Of a DNA stretch of 14,429 nt, positions 6,478 to 13,185 are shown in pieces. The DNA is from Candidatus Peregrinibacteria bacterium RIFCSPLOWO2_01_FULL_48_20 (GTDB taxonomy: Bacteria; Patescibacteriota; Gracilibacteria; UBA1369; 2-02-FULL-48-14), in contig MFXB01000010.1 in NCBI GenBank assembly GCA_001787475.1, positions 1-14,429 of the forward strand, read 5' to 3'. The notes under the pieces are model-generated. The model saw only the letters and a program-made list of their open reading frames with translations, did no database searches and had not been told where the DNA came from. Made by a program: the position numbers and the translations under genes. The first letter of the stretch is position 1; each line of letters begins with the position of its first letter.

Positions 6478-7503
6478 TTACCCCAATACGTCTTCCAGCC
6501 GTCCGCTTTCGATGGCTTGCTTGATTTCACGCGCCAGACGGCGGCCGGTGGACATAGGTTCTTTGTAGCGGAAGGCGGTGTAAGGCGAGCCTTCAATGTA
6601 CGGGTTCGTGCCGGCCACGATTCGGGCGGAAATTTCAAAGACACGATAGTTGAGTTGGGGATCGATGATACCTTCCAGGCAGAAAGGACCGAAGAGCCCT
6701 TTTGGACAATTCGCGAGACCTTTGGACTGCTTCACAATACTTTCGCCGATTTCAAAGAACATCGGCAGCAGCGATTCACGAACGACGATGGGAATGTTTC
6801 CGGTGATGGTGTAACTCGTGCGAAGATTGGCATCGAGCTGATCTTTCGCGGCGATGCGTCCGATGGAGTCGGCGTTGGACTCGTAACGCTTGTCAAAACT
6901 CATGATTTCGAGTTCGCCGCTGAGCGCCGAGTAAAAGTAGTGAGCGTACATGGGCACTCCCACCACATACTCTTGAATGGCATAGTCCTCCTGGCCCGGA
7001 AATTCTTTGATGCGTTCGTAAAATTCCGCGGGCGAATTTGCGATGAAGTAACCGAATCCGCCTTTTGCTCCGTGAAATTTAATGATGACGGGACGGTCGA
7101 TTTCTTCGGGCTTTTTGTAAATTTTGGGAAGATTGAGTCCGGCTTTTTTCATCCATTCGCGTTCCATGGTTCGATCGGACTCCCATTCCAAAATTCCTTT
7201 CGATCCATAGTACTGCGCCTTCATATTTTTGATATTTTCCGGACCGACGTAACTCACAAAGGATCCGTGCGGAATCACAATAGCGTTCTTGGCCAGAAGC
7301 TGATCTTCAATCGTGAAATAATCTTCAAAACGGGAAATTTCGATGAGCTCATCGGCCACGGGAAAACTTTCAAAAACACGCCGTGTTTGCGGCGTGACTA
7401 TGGCAAGCGTTCGAAATCCTTCATCCTTGGCACCCTTGAGAATTTGGAGGGCAGTGTGGCTTCCCAGTGTTGCAATGGTGAAATCGGAAATCGAAGTGCT
7501 CAT
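6478..7503 (-). CDS. purP: PurP, formate-dependent FAICAR synthetase (archaeal type)
   Basis: The enzyme ligates formate to AICAR with ATP, giving FAICAR, ADP and phosphate without folate. The 341-residue sequence follows the Methanocaldococcus jannaschii PurP closely from memory. It has IATLGSHTALQILKGAK (H16), VIPHGSFVSYVGPENI (H79, S81), ILEWESDRTME, the ATP-grasp glycine-rich loop KFHGAKGGFGYFIA (142-155) and IQEYVVG. It ends with ITGNIPIVVRESLLP, GLFGPFCLEG, ISARIVAGTN and EPMSTGRRLAREIKQA. AICAR-binding His and Ser positions are kept, so I expect a working enzyme. The start ATG is 10 bases after the predicted transcription start and has no Shine-Dalgarno sequence. It lies upstream of the toxin-antitoxin chain ending in a second PurP, and about 0.8 kb from purH. 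An archaeal-type enzyme in an otherwise bacterial gene set suggests past transfer between domains. Confidence 0.9.
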   Translation of the reverse strand: MSTSISDFTIATLGSHTALQILKGAKDEGFRTLAIVTPQTRRVFESFPVADELIEISRFEDYFTIEDQLLAKNAIVIPHGSFVSYVGPENIKNMKAQYYGSKGILEWESDRTMEREWMKKAGLNLPKIYKKPEEIDRPVIIKFHGAKGGFGYFIANSPAEFYERIKEFPGQEDYAIQEYVVGVPMYAHYFYSALSGELEIMSFDKRYESNADSIGRIAAKDQLDANLRTSYTITGNIPIVVRESLLPMFFEIGESIVKQSKGLANCPKGLFGPFCLEGIIDPQLNYRVFEISARIVAGTNPYIEGSPYTAFRYKEPMSTGRRLAREIKQAIESGRLEDVLG

Positions 7504-7519
7504 AATTAGGATTTCGGTT

Positions 7520-7547
7520 ATTGTATCAAAATCCTGCTTTTTGTCGA
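7520..7547 (-). promoter_or_regulatory. Promoter of purP
   Basis: On the minus strand TCGACA (7547-7542) and TACAAT (7525-7520) are separated by 16 bases; each matches five of six consensus bases. The predicted start near 7513 gives a leader of about 10 bases with no Shine-Dalgarno sequence. The promoter fills the 56-base gap after the uppP stop. No terminator hairpin is visible between uppP and purP, so read-through is possible. Confidence 0.7.
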
Positions 7548-7559
7548 GTTTTTTTGATT

Positions 7560-8285
7560 TTAAAAAAGAAGAAGGATGATTAATCCCAGCGCCAAACGGT
7601 AAATCCCAAAAACTCTAAAAGAGTGATTTTTTAGGAATTTCATGAGCCAAGAAACGGCGAACAAGCTGGAAAGAAAAGCGGCGATAAAACCGGCGCTGAG
7701 GATGGCCAGTGGAAGTTCGAGCGTTTGAGTATCGAGAGCTTTTAAAAGGCCGGCACCGGCAATGGCGATGGCGCCCAAAAGAAAGGAAAATCGAGCGGCT
7801 TCTTCGCGTTTCATTCCGAGTTGCATGCCTGTAAAAATAGTGGCGCCGCTACGAGAAATTCCGGGAATTACGGCCAAGGCTTGACCGCATCCCATGAGGA
7901 GAGCTCGCCACCCGTTAATCGGTTTGTCGTTTTGGCGTTGTGGAATAAGGAAAAGAGCTCCCATGATCATCATAAAAATTCCCACCGATTGAGCGCTGCG
8001 GAACAAGGCATCAATTTGATCTTCCAAAGTGAAACCGACAATGGCTGCCGGAACGCTGCCCAAAATGAGCCACGGCCACCACTTTGTGTTGAGGAGATCG
8101 CGGCGAAAATAAATGAGGATGGCGAGCAAAGTCGCCGTGTGGAGCGTGATGTCAAAATCTTTGAGGGCGCTGACGTCGAGCTGAAGCAAACTTTCCGCCA
8201 CCACCAAATGTCCGGACGAGGAAATGGGCAGGAATTCCGTGATTCCCTGAAGGAGGCCGAGGAAGATGGCTTGAAGGATGGTCAC
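7560..8285 (-). CDS. uppP: Undecaprenyl-diphosphatase UppP (BacA)
   Basis: UppP is an integral membrane phosphatase that converts undecaprenyl diphosphate to the monophosphate lipid carrier used for peptidoglycan and other envelope polymers. The 241 residues are mostly hydrophobic helices. They carry both signature regions: LQGITEFLPISSSGHL (Q13...E17 of the (E/Q)xxxE motif, and H26) and PGISRSGATIF (141-151, with R145). E. coli UppP has 273 residues, so this is a compact version. The start is GTG at 8285: an in-frame TAA ends at 8295 just upstream, and family members begin with the same TILQAI. A GGGAGG run touches the GTG with no spacer, which is unusual. It follows purH by 21 bases and is last in the peptidase-yidD-purH-uppP chain, pairing an envelope function with the M23 peptidase at the head of that chain. 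Confidence 0.95.
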   Translation of the reverse strand: MTILQAIFLGLLQGITEFLPISSSGHLVVAESLLQLDVSALKDFDITLHTATLLAILIYFRRDLLNTKWWPWLILGSVPAAIVGFTLEDQIDALFRSAQSVGIFMMIMGALFLIPQRQNDKPINGWRALLMGCGQALAVIPGISRSGATIFTGMQLGMKREEAARFSFLLGAIAIAGAGLLKALDTQTLELPLAILSAGFIAAFLSSLFAVSWLMKFLKNHSFRVFGIYRLALGLIILLLF

Positions 8286-8306
8286 CCTCCCACTTTAGCA
8301 CGCCTT

Positions 8307-9875
8307 TTAGTGTTTGAAACTGCGAATTCCGGTGAAGATCATGGTCATGCCGAGTTCGTCCGCTTTGGCAATAACTTCTTCGTCGCGGATGGAACCGCCG
8401 GGTTGGACGATGGCGTGAATGCCGGCTTCACTGGCTTCCACCACGGCGTCCGGAAAAGGGAAAAAAGCATCGGAGGCCATGATGCTGCCCGGAACACGGT
8501 CGCCTCCTTTGCGGCGTGCAATGATGACACTGTCCACGCGGGACATTTGGCCGGCTCCGATTCCCGTTGCGCTGCAGCCGCCCACCGCGTTTTTCTTGGC
8601 GAAGACCACGGCGTTGGATTTCACATGTTTCACAAGCACGCGAGCAAACAGCATGGCTTCGATTTCATCCGGCGCCGGCTCGATTTTTGTTACGGTTTTG
8701 AGGTCTTTTTCGGTGACGACGTATTCGTCCGCGGTTTGAACAAGCATGCCTCCCGCCACTGTTTTAATATTACGCTGATTGGGATTTTTTCGGAGTGGAC
8801 CGGTTTCCATAAGACGAAGATTTTTCTTTTCGCCGAGTATTTTGAGAGCATTTTTTTCAAAGGAAGGCGTGATAATAATCTCAACAAAAAGTTTGTGGTC
8901 ACGAATGTATTCGGCGATTTCCGTTGTGCACGGGCGGTTGAGCGCGATCACGCAACCGAAGGCCGCCATCGGATCGACTTCGTAAGCCTCCGTGAAGGCG
9001 TTCGTAATGTTTTCCGCTGTGGCCGCACCGCAGGGGTTCATATGCTTGATGACGGCGGCCGCCGGTTTTTCAAAATCTTTCACCAGTTCGAGCGCGGCGT
9101 CCGTATCAATAATATTGTTGAAGGAAAGTTCCTTGCCCTGCAGTACTTTGGCGTTGGTCACATTTGGAAATTGGTCGGTTGGATCGCGGAAGAAAGCCGC
9201 CTTTTGATGAGGGTTTTCCCCGTATCGAAGCTGCATCACTTTTTCATAATGAAGATCCAAAAGTTCAGTGGGCGCGCCCTGAGTGCGCAAGTATTCCGCG
9301 ATGTTGTGATCGTAATGACTGGTTTTTTCAAAAACTTTAATGGCGAGTTGGCGACGTGTTTCAAAAGTGGTTCCGCCATACTCATTCAGTTCTTCCATCA
9401 CGATTGCGTAGTCTTTGATGGCCGTTACCGCCGTTACAAATTGAAAGTTTTTGGCCGCGCTTCGAAGCATGGCCGGTCCCCCGATGTCGATTTGTTCCAC
9501 CGCTTCCGCTTCCGTTACCCCCTCTTTGGCGATGGTTTCTTTAAATGGATAAAGATTGACCACCACCATGTCTATCGGTTTGATGCCGTTTTGCTCAGCC
9601 TCGACTTCGTCGAGTGTACGGCGCATTAAAATTCCTCCATGAACGAGCGGGTGGAGCGTTTTTAGGCGTCCTCCCATCATTTCCGGAAAATTCGTGTAGT
9701 CGGAAACATCCGTCACTTCAATGCCGGCTTCTTTGAGCGCTTTCGCGGTTCCTCCGGTCGACAAAATTTCCGCTCCCTGTTTTTTTAAGATTTGCGCCAG
9801 CGGGATAAGATCAGTCTTATCAGACACGCTGATGAGGGCACGAGAAACTTTAGAAATTTCTTGATTTGAACTCAT
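8307..9875 (-). CDS. purH: PurH, bifunctional AICAR transformylase / IMP cyclohydrolase
   Basis: PurH performs the last two steps of IMP synthesis: formyl transfer from 10-formyl-THF to AICAR, then ring closure. The 522 residues are full length (E. coli has 529). The N-terminal cyclohydrolase half has ALISVSDKT, STGGTAKAL, FPEMMGGRLKTLHP and IDIGGPAMLRSAAKN. The C-terminal transformylase half has YGENPHQ, the catalytic VIKHMNPCG (K277, H278), GIGAGQMSRVDS, ASDAFFPFPD and QPGGSIRDEEVI, ending in FTGIRSFKH. Nothing looks inactivated. An insertion-like GGCSAT precedes GIGAGQ. An earlier in-frame ATG at 9938 was rejected because it overlaps yidD and adds unrelated residues. A six-base-pair hairpin occupies the ribosome-binding position. 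Together with two PurP proteins in the window, it makes the transformylase step apparently redundant. Confidence 0.96.
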   Translation of the reverse strand: MSSNQEISKVSRALISVSDKTDLIPLAQILKKQGAEILSTGGTAKALKEAGIEVTDVSDYTNFPEMMGGRLKTLHPLVHGGILMRRTLDEVEAEQNGIKPIDMVVVNLYPFKETIAKEGVTEAEAVEQIDIGGPAMLRSAAKNFQFVTAVTAIKDYAIVMEELNEYGGTTFETRRQLAIKVFEKTSHYDHNIAEYLRTQGAPTELLDLHYEKVMQLRYGENPHQKAAFFRDPTDQFPNVTNAKVLQGKELSFNNIIDTDAALELVKDFEKPAAAVIKHMNPCGAATAENITNAFTEAYEVDPMAAFGCVIALNRPCTTEIAEYIRDHKLFVEIIITPSFEKNALKILGEKKNLRLMETGPLRKNPNQRNIKTVAGGMLVQTADEYVVTEKDLKTVTKIEPAPDEIEAMLFARVLVKHVKSNAVVFAKKNAVGGCSATGIGAGQMSRVDSVIIARRKGGDRVPGSIMASDAFFPFPDAVVEASEAGIHAIVQPGGSIRDEEVIAKADELGMTMIFTGIRSFKH

Positions 9876-9882
9876 TTTTAAG

Positions 9883-9897
9883 CTCGGCTTCGCCGAG
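9883..9897 (-). other. Strong GAA-triloop hairpin in the purH leader
   Basis: On the minus strand CTCGGC-GAA-GCCGAG forms a perfect six-pair stem with a C-GAA-G triloop, a notably stable fold. It ends seven bases before the purH ATG, just where a Shine-Dalgarno would lie, and none is present. It is not followed by a T-run, so it is not an intrinsic terminator. A role in translation or mRNA processing between yidD and purH is inferred. Confidence 0.5.
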
Positions 9898-9934
9898 TGG
9901 GGGAATTCATTGCGGGATGAGCTTAACGACATTT

Positions 9935-10165
9935 TCACGGTAAATCAAGACCGCCTTTGCTCCAAGGGTTGCAGCGGAGAATTCGCCAAATTCCCTTTGC
10001 GATGCCGCGAATTACACCATATTTACCGATGGCTTCATGAGTGTACATGCTGCAGGAGGGTGTGAAGCGGCAAAAACCGCCGGGAAAAGCATGGCGAAGC
10101 CACGAGTGATCGGGGGAAATCGTGACTTGATAAAATCGTATTAAAAGTTGAGTGAATCTCTTCAT
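9935..10165 (-). CDS. yidD: YidD membrane protein insertion efficiency factor
   Basis: YidD is a small inner-membrane-associated protein that assists YidC/Sec insertion of membrane proteins. The 76 residues match the family from end to end: LLIRFYQVTISPDHSWLR, then FCRFTPSCSMYTHEAI with the conserved paired Cys in the CRF.PSCS motif, then YGVIRGIAKGIWRILRCNPW and a closing GGLDLP. An AAGGA sequence lies 11 bases before the ATG, the clearest Shine-Dalgarno candidate in the window though rather distant. In many bacteria yidD sits with rnpA, yidC and rpmH near the origin; here it is instead between an M23 peptidase gene and purH, so that cluster has been broken up. It is separated from purH by 59 bases containing a hairpin. 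Confidence 0.95.
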   Translation of the reverse strand: MKRFTQLLIRFYQVTISPDHSWLRHAFPGGFCRFTPSCSMYTHEAIGKYGVIRGIAKGIWRILRCNPWSKGGLDLP

Positions 10166-10204
10166 GGGATATTTGTTCCTTACTGTTTAGCCCTTCGGGT
10201 CTGA

Positions 10205-10234
10205 CCGATTGAAGCGCTACCGCTTTCTGATCGG
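10205..10234. other. Two-tier imperfect hairpin between the M23 peptidase and yidD
   Basis: Outer arms CCGAT (10205-10209) and ATCGG (10230-10234) enclose inner arms AAGCG (10212-10216) and CGCTT (10221-10225) around a four-base loop. It starts two bases after the peptidase stop. No T-run follows on the minus strand, so it is more likely an mRNA-stabilising or processing hairpin, or an intergenic repeat unit, than a terminator. A short CCC-GAA-GGG hairpin lies just beyond it. Confidence 0.5.
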
Positions 10235-10236
10235 GA

Positions 10237-11418
10237 TTACCAAACCCCCATCACGCTCGGTGAAATCTTGGCTCCGTTGTATTCGAGCTCAAAGTGAAGG
10301 TGAATTCCGGTGACTCCGTAAACGAGTCCGGTATTTCCCATCTTTCCAATGACTTGGCCTTGCTCGACAGTGTCGCCTTCGTTCACATACAACACTGCCA
10401 TGTGGGCGTAGTGGGTGCGATAACCGTTCCCGTGATCGATCCAAATGTTGTTTCCATAGCCATGGTCCCATGTACCGGAGAGTGCGTGCACAACGGTTCC
10501 GGAAGCGGAGGCCAAAATGGGCGGTTGGCTGCGATCGGCAACGTCGTAAGCGTAGTGTCCGCCACGGTAACCTTGCGTGATGATCCCGTTGGTCGGGCGA
10601 ATCCATCCTTCCGCGCTGGGAACGATGTCGTATTGAGTGACGACGGGCATGGAATAACTGACTGTGGTGGTGCTGCCGCTTGGATTCGTGACGGCCACGT
10701 AAACCACGGCCGGTCGTCCTCCCACAATCAAAATTTCTTGGCCTTCCACGAGCTGACTGTCATCCGTAATGCCATTGAATTCTTTGGTCTTTTCGAGATC
10801 GCCTTTGTATTTGTCCATGAGGGAAACCAGCGTGCTGCCCGATTCCACTTTGGCGTAATAGCCGTCCCGAGGAGGAATGGACAAGACTTGGCCCACTTTG
10901 AGGTAATCCCCGCTTCCAATAACGGGATTGGTGTATTTGATGGAGCTTGTGGAAAGTCCGTAGCGGTAGGCAATCACAGAGAGTGAATCGCCTTCGGAAA
11001 CAGTGTATTCCTCTCGTTCGGTTCGATTTTGATCGAAGGTGGTTTCGCCTTCGAGCGGCATGTTCTTAATAATGTAACCCTCTTCGTCGGTGATGTAGGT
11101 TTCGCCGGTTTCCAGTGCAAGGTACTCGTTTCCGTAGCCTTCCCCTCCTCCTTGAGCGCTCGTGATATTGACCGAGTTGAGGAGCAGCATGGCTACGCTG
11201 AACAAAGCCACCTGCGTGTAGAGGCGTTTGGGGGCTGGAACTCCATCGAGAGGATGCATGAACTGGGAAAGTCTCCTTCCGGACGGAATGAGAAAAAACA
11301 AGATTTTTCCAAAGCCACGCTTTGTATAGAACCAGATCTGTCCGGGGAAAGTTTGATAGTGACCTTCGAAGAGCTTTTTATGGCGCTCTTTTTTGGCCTC
11401 CATATTGACTTTACTCAT
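10237..11418 (-). CDS. Membrane-anchored LysM-LysM-M23 peptidoglycan endopeptidase
   Basis: This 393-residue protein probably cuts peptidoglycan cross-bridges in growth, division or amidase activation. Residues 1-65 are basic and probably cytoplasmic; 68-88 form a single membrane segment or late signal anchor. LysM 1 spans about 138-182 (YTVSEGDSLSVIAYRYG...LKVGQVLSIP) and LysM 2 about 188-233. The M23 (LytM) domain covers 270-390 with every catalytic residue: H288 and D292 in HYAYD, H339 in THYAHM, and H373/H375 in HLHFEL. It should therefore be active, unlike EnvC-type degenerate members. The ATG at 11418 was chosen over an in-frame start at 11826, which would run deep into mutL; the extra residues are unrelated. 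A predicted -10 box lies only 7 bases away, implying a leaderless mRNA. It is first in the peptidase-yidD-purH-uppP chain and divergent from mutL. Confidence 0.9.
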   Translation of the reverse strand: MSKVNMEAKKERHKKLFEGHYQTFPGQIWFYTKRGFGKILFFLIPSGRRLSQFMHPLDGVPAPKRLYTQVALFSVAMLLLNSVNITSAQGGGEGYGNEYLALETGETYITDEEGYIIKNMPLEGETTFDQNRTEREEYTVSEGDSLSVIAYRYGLSTSSIKYTNPVIGSGDYLKVGQVLSIPPRDGYYAKVESGSTLVSLMDKYKGDLEKTKEFNGITDDSQLVEGQEILIVGGRPAVVYVAVTNPSGSTTTVSYSMPVVTQYDIVPSAEGWIRPTNGIITQGYRGGHYAYDVADRSQPPILASASGTVVHALSGTWDHGYGNNIWIDHGNGYRTHYAHMAVLYVNEGDTVEQGQVIGKMGNTGLVYGVTGIHLHFELEYNGAKISPSVMGVW

Positions 11419-11425
11419 CTTGTGA

Positions 11426-11454
11426 AGTCTCGCATAAATCGGCGCTTGGGTCAA
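11426..11454 (-). promoter_or_regulatory. Promoter of the M23 peptidase gene, probably leaderless
   Basis: On the minus strand TTGACC (11454-11449) and an extended -10, TGC-GAGACT (GAGACT at 11431-11426), are 17 bases apart. Seven bases separate the -10 from the ATG at 11418, so transcription would begin at or next to the start codon. The -10 hexamer alone matches poorly (three of six); the TG extension and spacing support it. Confidence 0.55.
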
Positions 11455-11475
11455 GGGGGGTGAGGGCGCTATACT
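11446..11475 (+). promoter_or_regulatory. Promoter of mutL, probably leaderless
   Basis: TATACT (11470-11475, five of six consensus bases) lies six bases before the mutL ATG, with TTGGGT (11446-11451) 18 bases upstream as a weak -35. Transcription would start at about the A of the ATG. The -35 box shares bases with the -35 of the divergent peptidase promoter, so the two polymerases would compete for the same stretch. Confidence 0.6.
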
Positions 11476-11481
11476 GAGCCC

Positions 11482-13185
11482 ATGAATCGCATCCATCTTC
11501 TGTCCGACGAACTTATCAGTCAAATTGCCGCGGGCGAAGTGATTGAACGTCCGGCTTCCGCGGTGAAGGAGCTCGTGGAGAACAGCATTGACGCGGGCGC
11601 GACGCAAATTTCGGTGGAAGTGGAGCAAGGCGGTTTGGAAAAAATTCGCGTGGTGGATGACGGCGTCGGGATGAGCGCGGAGGATGCGGCGCTGGCTTTT
11701 GCAAGGCACGCGACCAGCAAAATTGGAACTTTGGACGATTTGTTTCAAATTCGAACTTTGGGATTTCGTGGTGAAGCCTTGGCAAGCATCGGTAGCATTG
11801 CGCGGGTAACTTTGAAGACGCGGCAAGCGGAGGATCGCGTTGGAACTTGCGCTACGATGGATGGTGGAAAAAATTTAACGGTGGAGCCTTGCGGGTGTGA
11901 CAGTGGTACCGAAGTGCTGGTGCTCGGACTTTTTTCCCACACGCCGGCACGAAAAAAATACATGAAAACGGAGCGGACGGAATACGGGCACATTTTTGAT
12001 TTGCTTATTTTGATGGCGCTTTCGCATCCCGCCGTTGGGTTTCGGCTCATGCGCGATAATGAGAAAATTTTTGATTTGCCGCCCAAACAAAATCTTAAAG
12101 AACGCGTGCGTACTTTGTTTGGCGGCGCGGTTGCGGACGCACTTCTTCCACTGACGTATGAGCAGTCCAATTTGATGGTGTCCGGTTTTGTTGGAAAGCC
12201 CGAGCTCGCGCGCAGCGGAAAAAAGTATCAATTTTTGTTTGTGAACGGTCGAGCCGTGGAGGATCGTTTGCTTTCCCATGCCGTGAAAGAAGCGTTTCAC
12301 TCTCTTTTGATGCACGAAAAATTCCCGTGGTTTCTTTTGGACATCGAGCTGGATCCCGCTTTGGTGGACACCAATGTGCATCCGCGCAAGTGGCAAGTGA
12401 AGTTCGTGAACTCGCAAGAAATGTATCGCGCGGTTTTCGGCGCCGCGCAGCATGCGCTGGGAAACAGTATGTTTAGTCCGGTTTTGAAAAATGTGATTCC
12501 CGAAACGACTCCGGCTTTCCCAACTGCTGCTTCAACAACGAATGAACTGTTTACTCGTGAAATTCTACCGGAAAGAAGTTTTGCTCCAGCTCAGATCAAG
12601 AGATTAGCTCTTCGCCCACTCGCTCAAATCGCCAACTCTTACATTGTCGCGGAAAGTGAGGAAGGCTTGTTTTTGATCGATCAACATGCGGCTCACGAAC
12701 GTGTGCGTTATGCCCGCCTCATGGAGGCTTCGGAGAAGAAAGAAACGACGCAGCAGCTCTTGCTCACGTCTTTGGAAATCGATTTGGGCGTGGAAGGCGC
12801 TCGTCTAGTCGCCGACTATTCGGAGGATTTTATCGCTTTCGGCTACGATTTGCAGCCTTTTGGCGGAACGATGTATTTGCTTCGCGCCGTGCCTATCGGC
12901 CTTGAAAAAAAAGAGCCCGAACGGATGGTTCGTGAACTGGTGTCCGATTTGTCCGATGAGTGGAAACGGAGCGCGGTGAAAAATTTACGTGAAAGTTTGC
13001 TGACCATGACCGCTTGCCGCGGAGCCATTAAATTCGGCGACGCTCTCACGATGCCGGAGATGGAGGCACTCATTCATGATATGGAAAAAACACCCAACGC
13101 CGATCACTGTCCCCATGGCCGCCCTTCCATCATTTCCTTCAGTTTTACAGATTTGGAAAGTCGGTTTAAGAGAAGGAATTTCTAG
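11482..13185 (+). CDS. mutL: DNA mismatch repair protein MutL
   Basis: MutL links mismatch recognition by MutS to strand incision. The 567 residues hold the GHKL ATPase (ELVENSIDAGA at 30-40, DDGVGM at 59-64, GFRGEALASI at 95-104), a central transducer domain with VNGRAVED and DTNVHPRK, a short linker, and a dimerisation/endonuclease domain. The last shows DQHAAHER (D400, H402, E406), ACRGAIK (511-517) and CPHGRP (C543, H545), the metal-binding set of nicking MutL proteins. In the motif DQHA(X)2E(X)4E the final Glu is Ala (A411). The other metal ligands are present, so nicking activity is likely but not certain. No Shine-Dalgarno precedes the ATG, and a -10 box sits six bases before it. Its TAG overlaps the stop of the convergent DUF4012 gene. 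mutS is not in the window. Confidence 0.96.
   Translation: MNRIHLLSDELISQIAAGEVIERPASAVKELVENSIDAGATQISVEVEQGGLEKIRVVDDGVGMSAEDAALAFARHATSKIGTLDDLFQIRTLGFRGEALASIGSIARVTLKTRQAEDRVGTCATMDGGKNLTVEPCGCDSGTEVLVLGLFSHTPARKKYMKTERTEYGHIFDLLILMALSHPAVGFRLMRDNEKIFDLPPKQNLKERVRTLFGGAVADALLPLTYEQSNLMVSGFVGKPELARSGKKYQFLFVNGRAVEDRLLSHAVKEAFHSLLMHEKFPWFLLDIELDPALVDTNVHPRKWQVKFVNSQEMYRAVFGAAQHALGNSMFSPVLKNVIPETTPAFPTAASTTNELFTREILPERSFAPAQIKRLALRPLAQIANSYIVAESEEGLFLIDQHAAHERVRYARLMEASEKKETTQQLLLTSLEIDLGVEGARLVADYSEDFIAFGYDLQPFGGTMYLLRAVPIGLEKKEPERMVRELVSDLSDEWKRSAVKNLRESLLTMTACRGAIKFGDALTMPEMEALIHDMEKTPNADHCPHGRPSIISFSFTDLESRFKRRNF

Noticed and set aside
6517..7509. 330-codon plus-strand open frame opposite purP
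   Set aside because: It mirrors the whole of a strongly conserved gene, and its translation shows no family signature.
8431..8460. Pseudogenisation of the PurH transformylase domain because PurP is present
   Set aside because: All the transformylase motifs checked, including K277/H278 and DAFFPF, are intact and the length is normal.
7821..9629. Long open frame (602 codons) on the plus strand opposite uppP and purH
   Set aside because: It lies wholly antisense to two clearly conserved genes, resembles no family and spans their boundary. It reflects codon bias of the opposite strand.
9876..9938. purH start at 9938
   Set aside because: It would add 21 unrelated residues, overlap yidD and read through a hairpin; family members begin near the ATG at 9875.
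10201..10236. Intrinsic terminator after the peptidase gene
   Set aside because: The stem has internal mismatches and is not followed by a T-run on the minus strand.
11419..11826. N-terminal extension of the M23 peptidase to an ATG at 11826
   Set aside because: The extra 136 residues run antisense through the mutL ATPase domain and look unlike protein of this family; a promoter sits just before the ATG at 11418.
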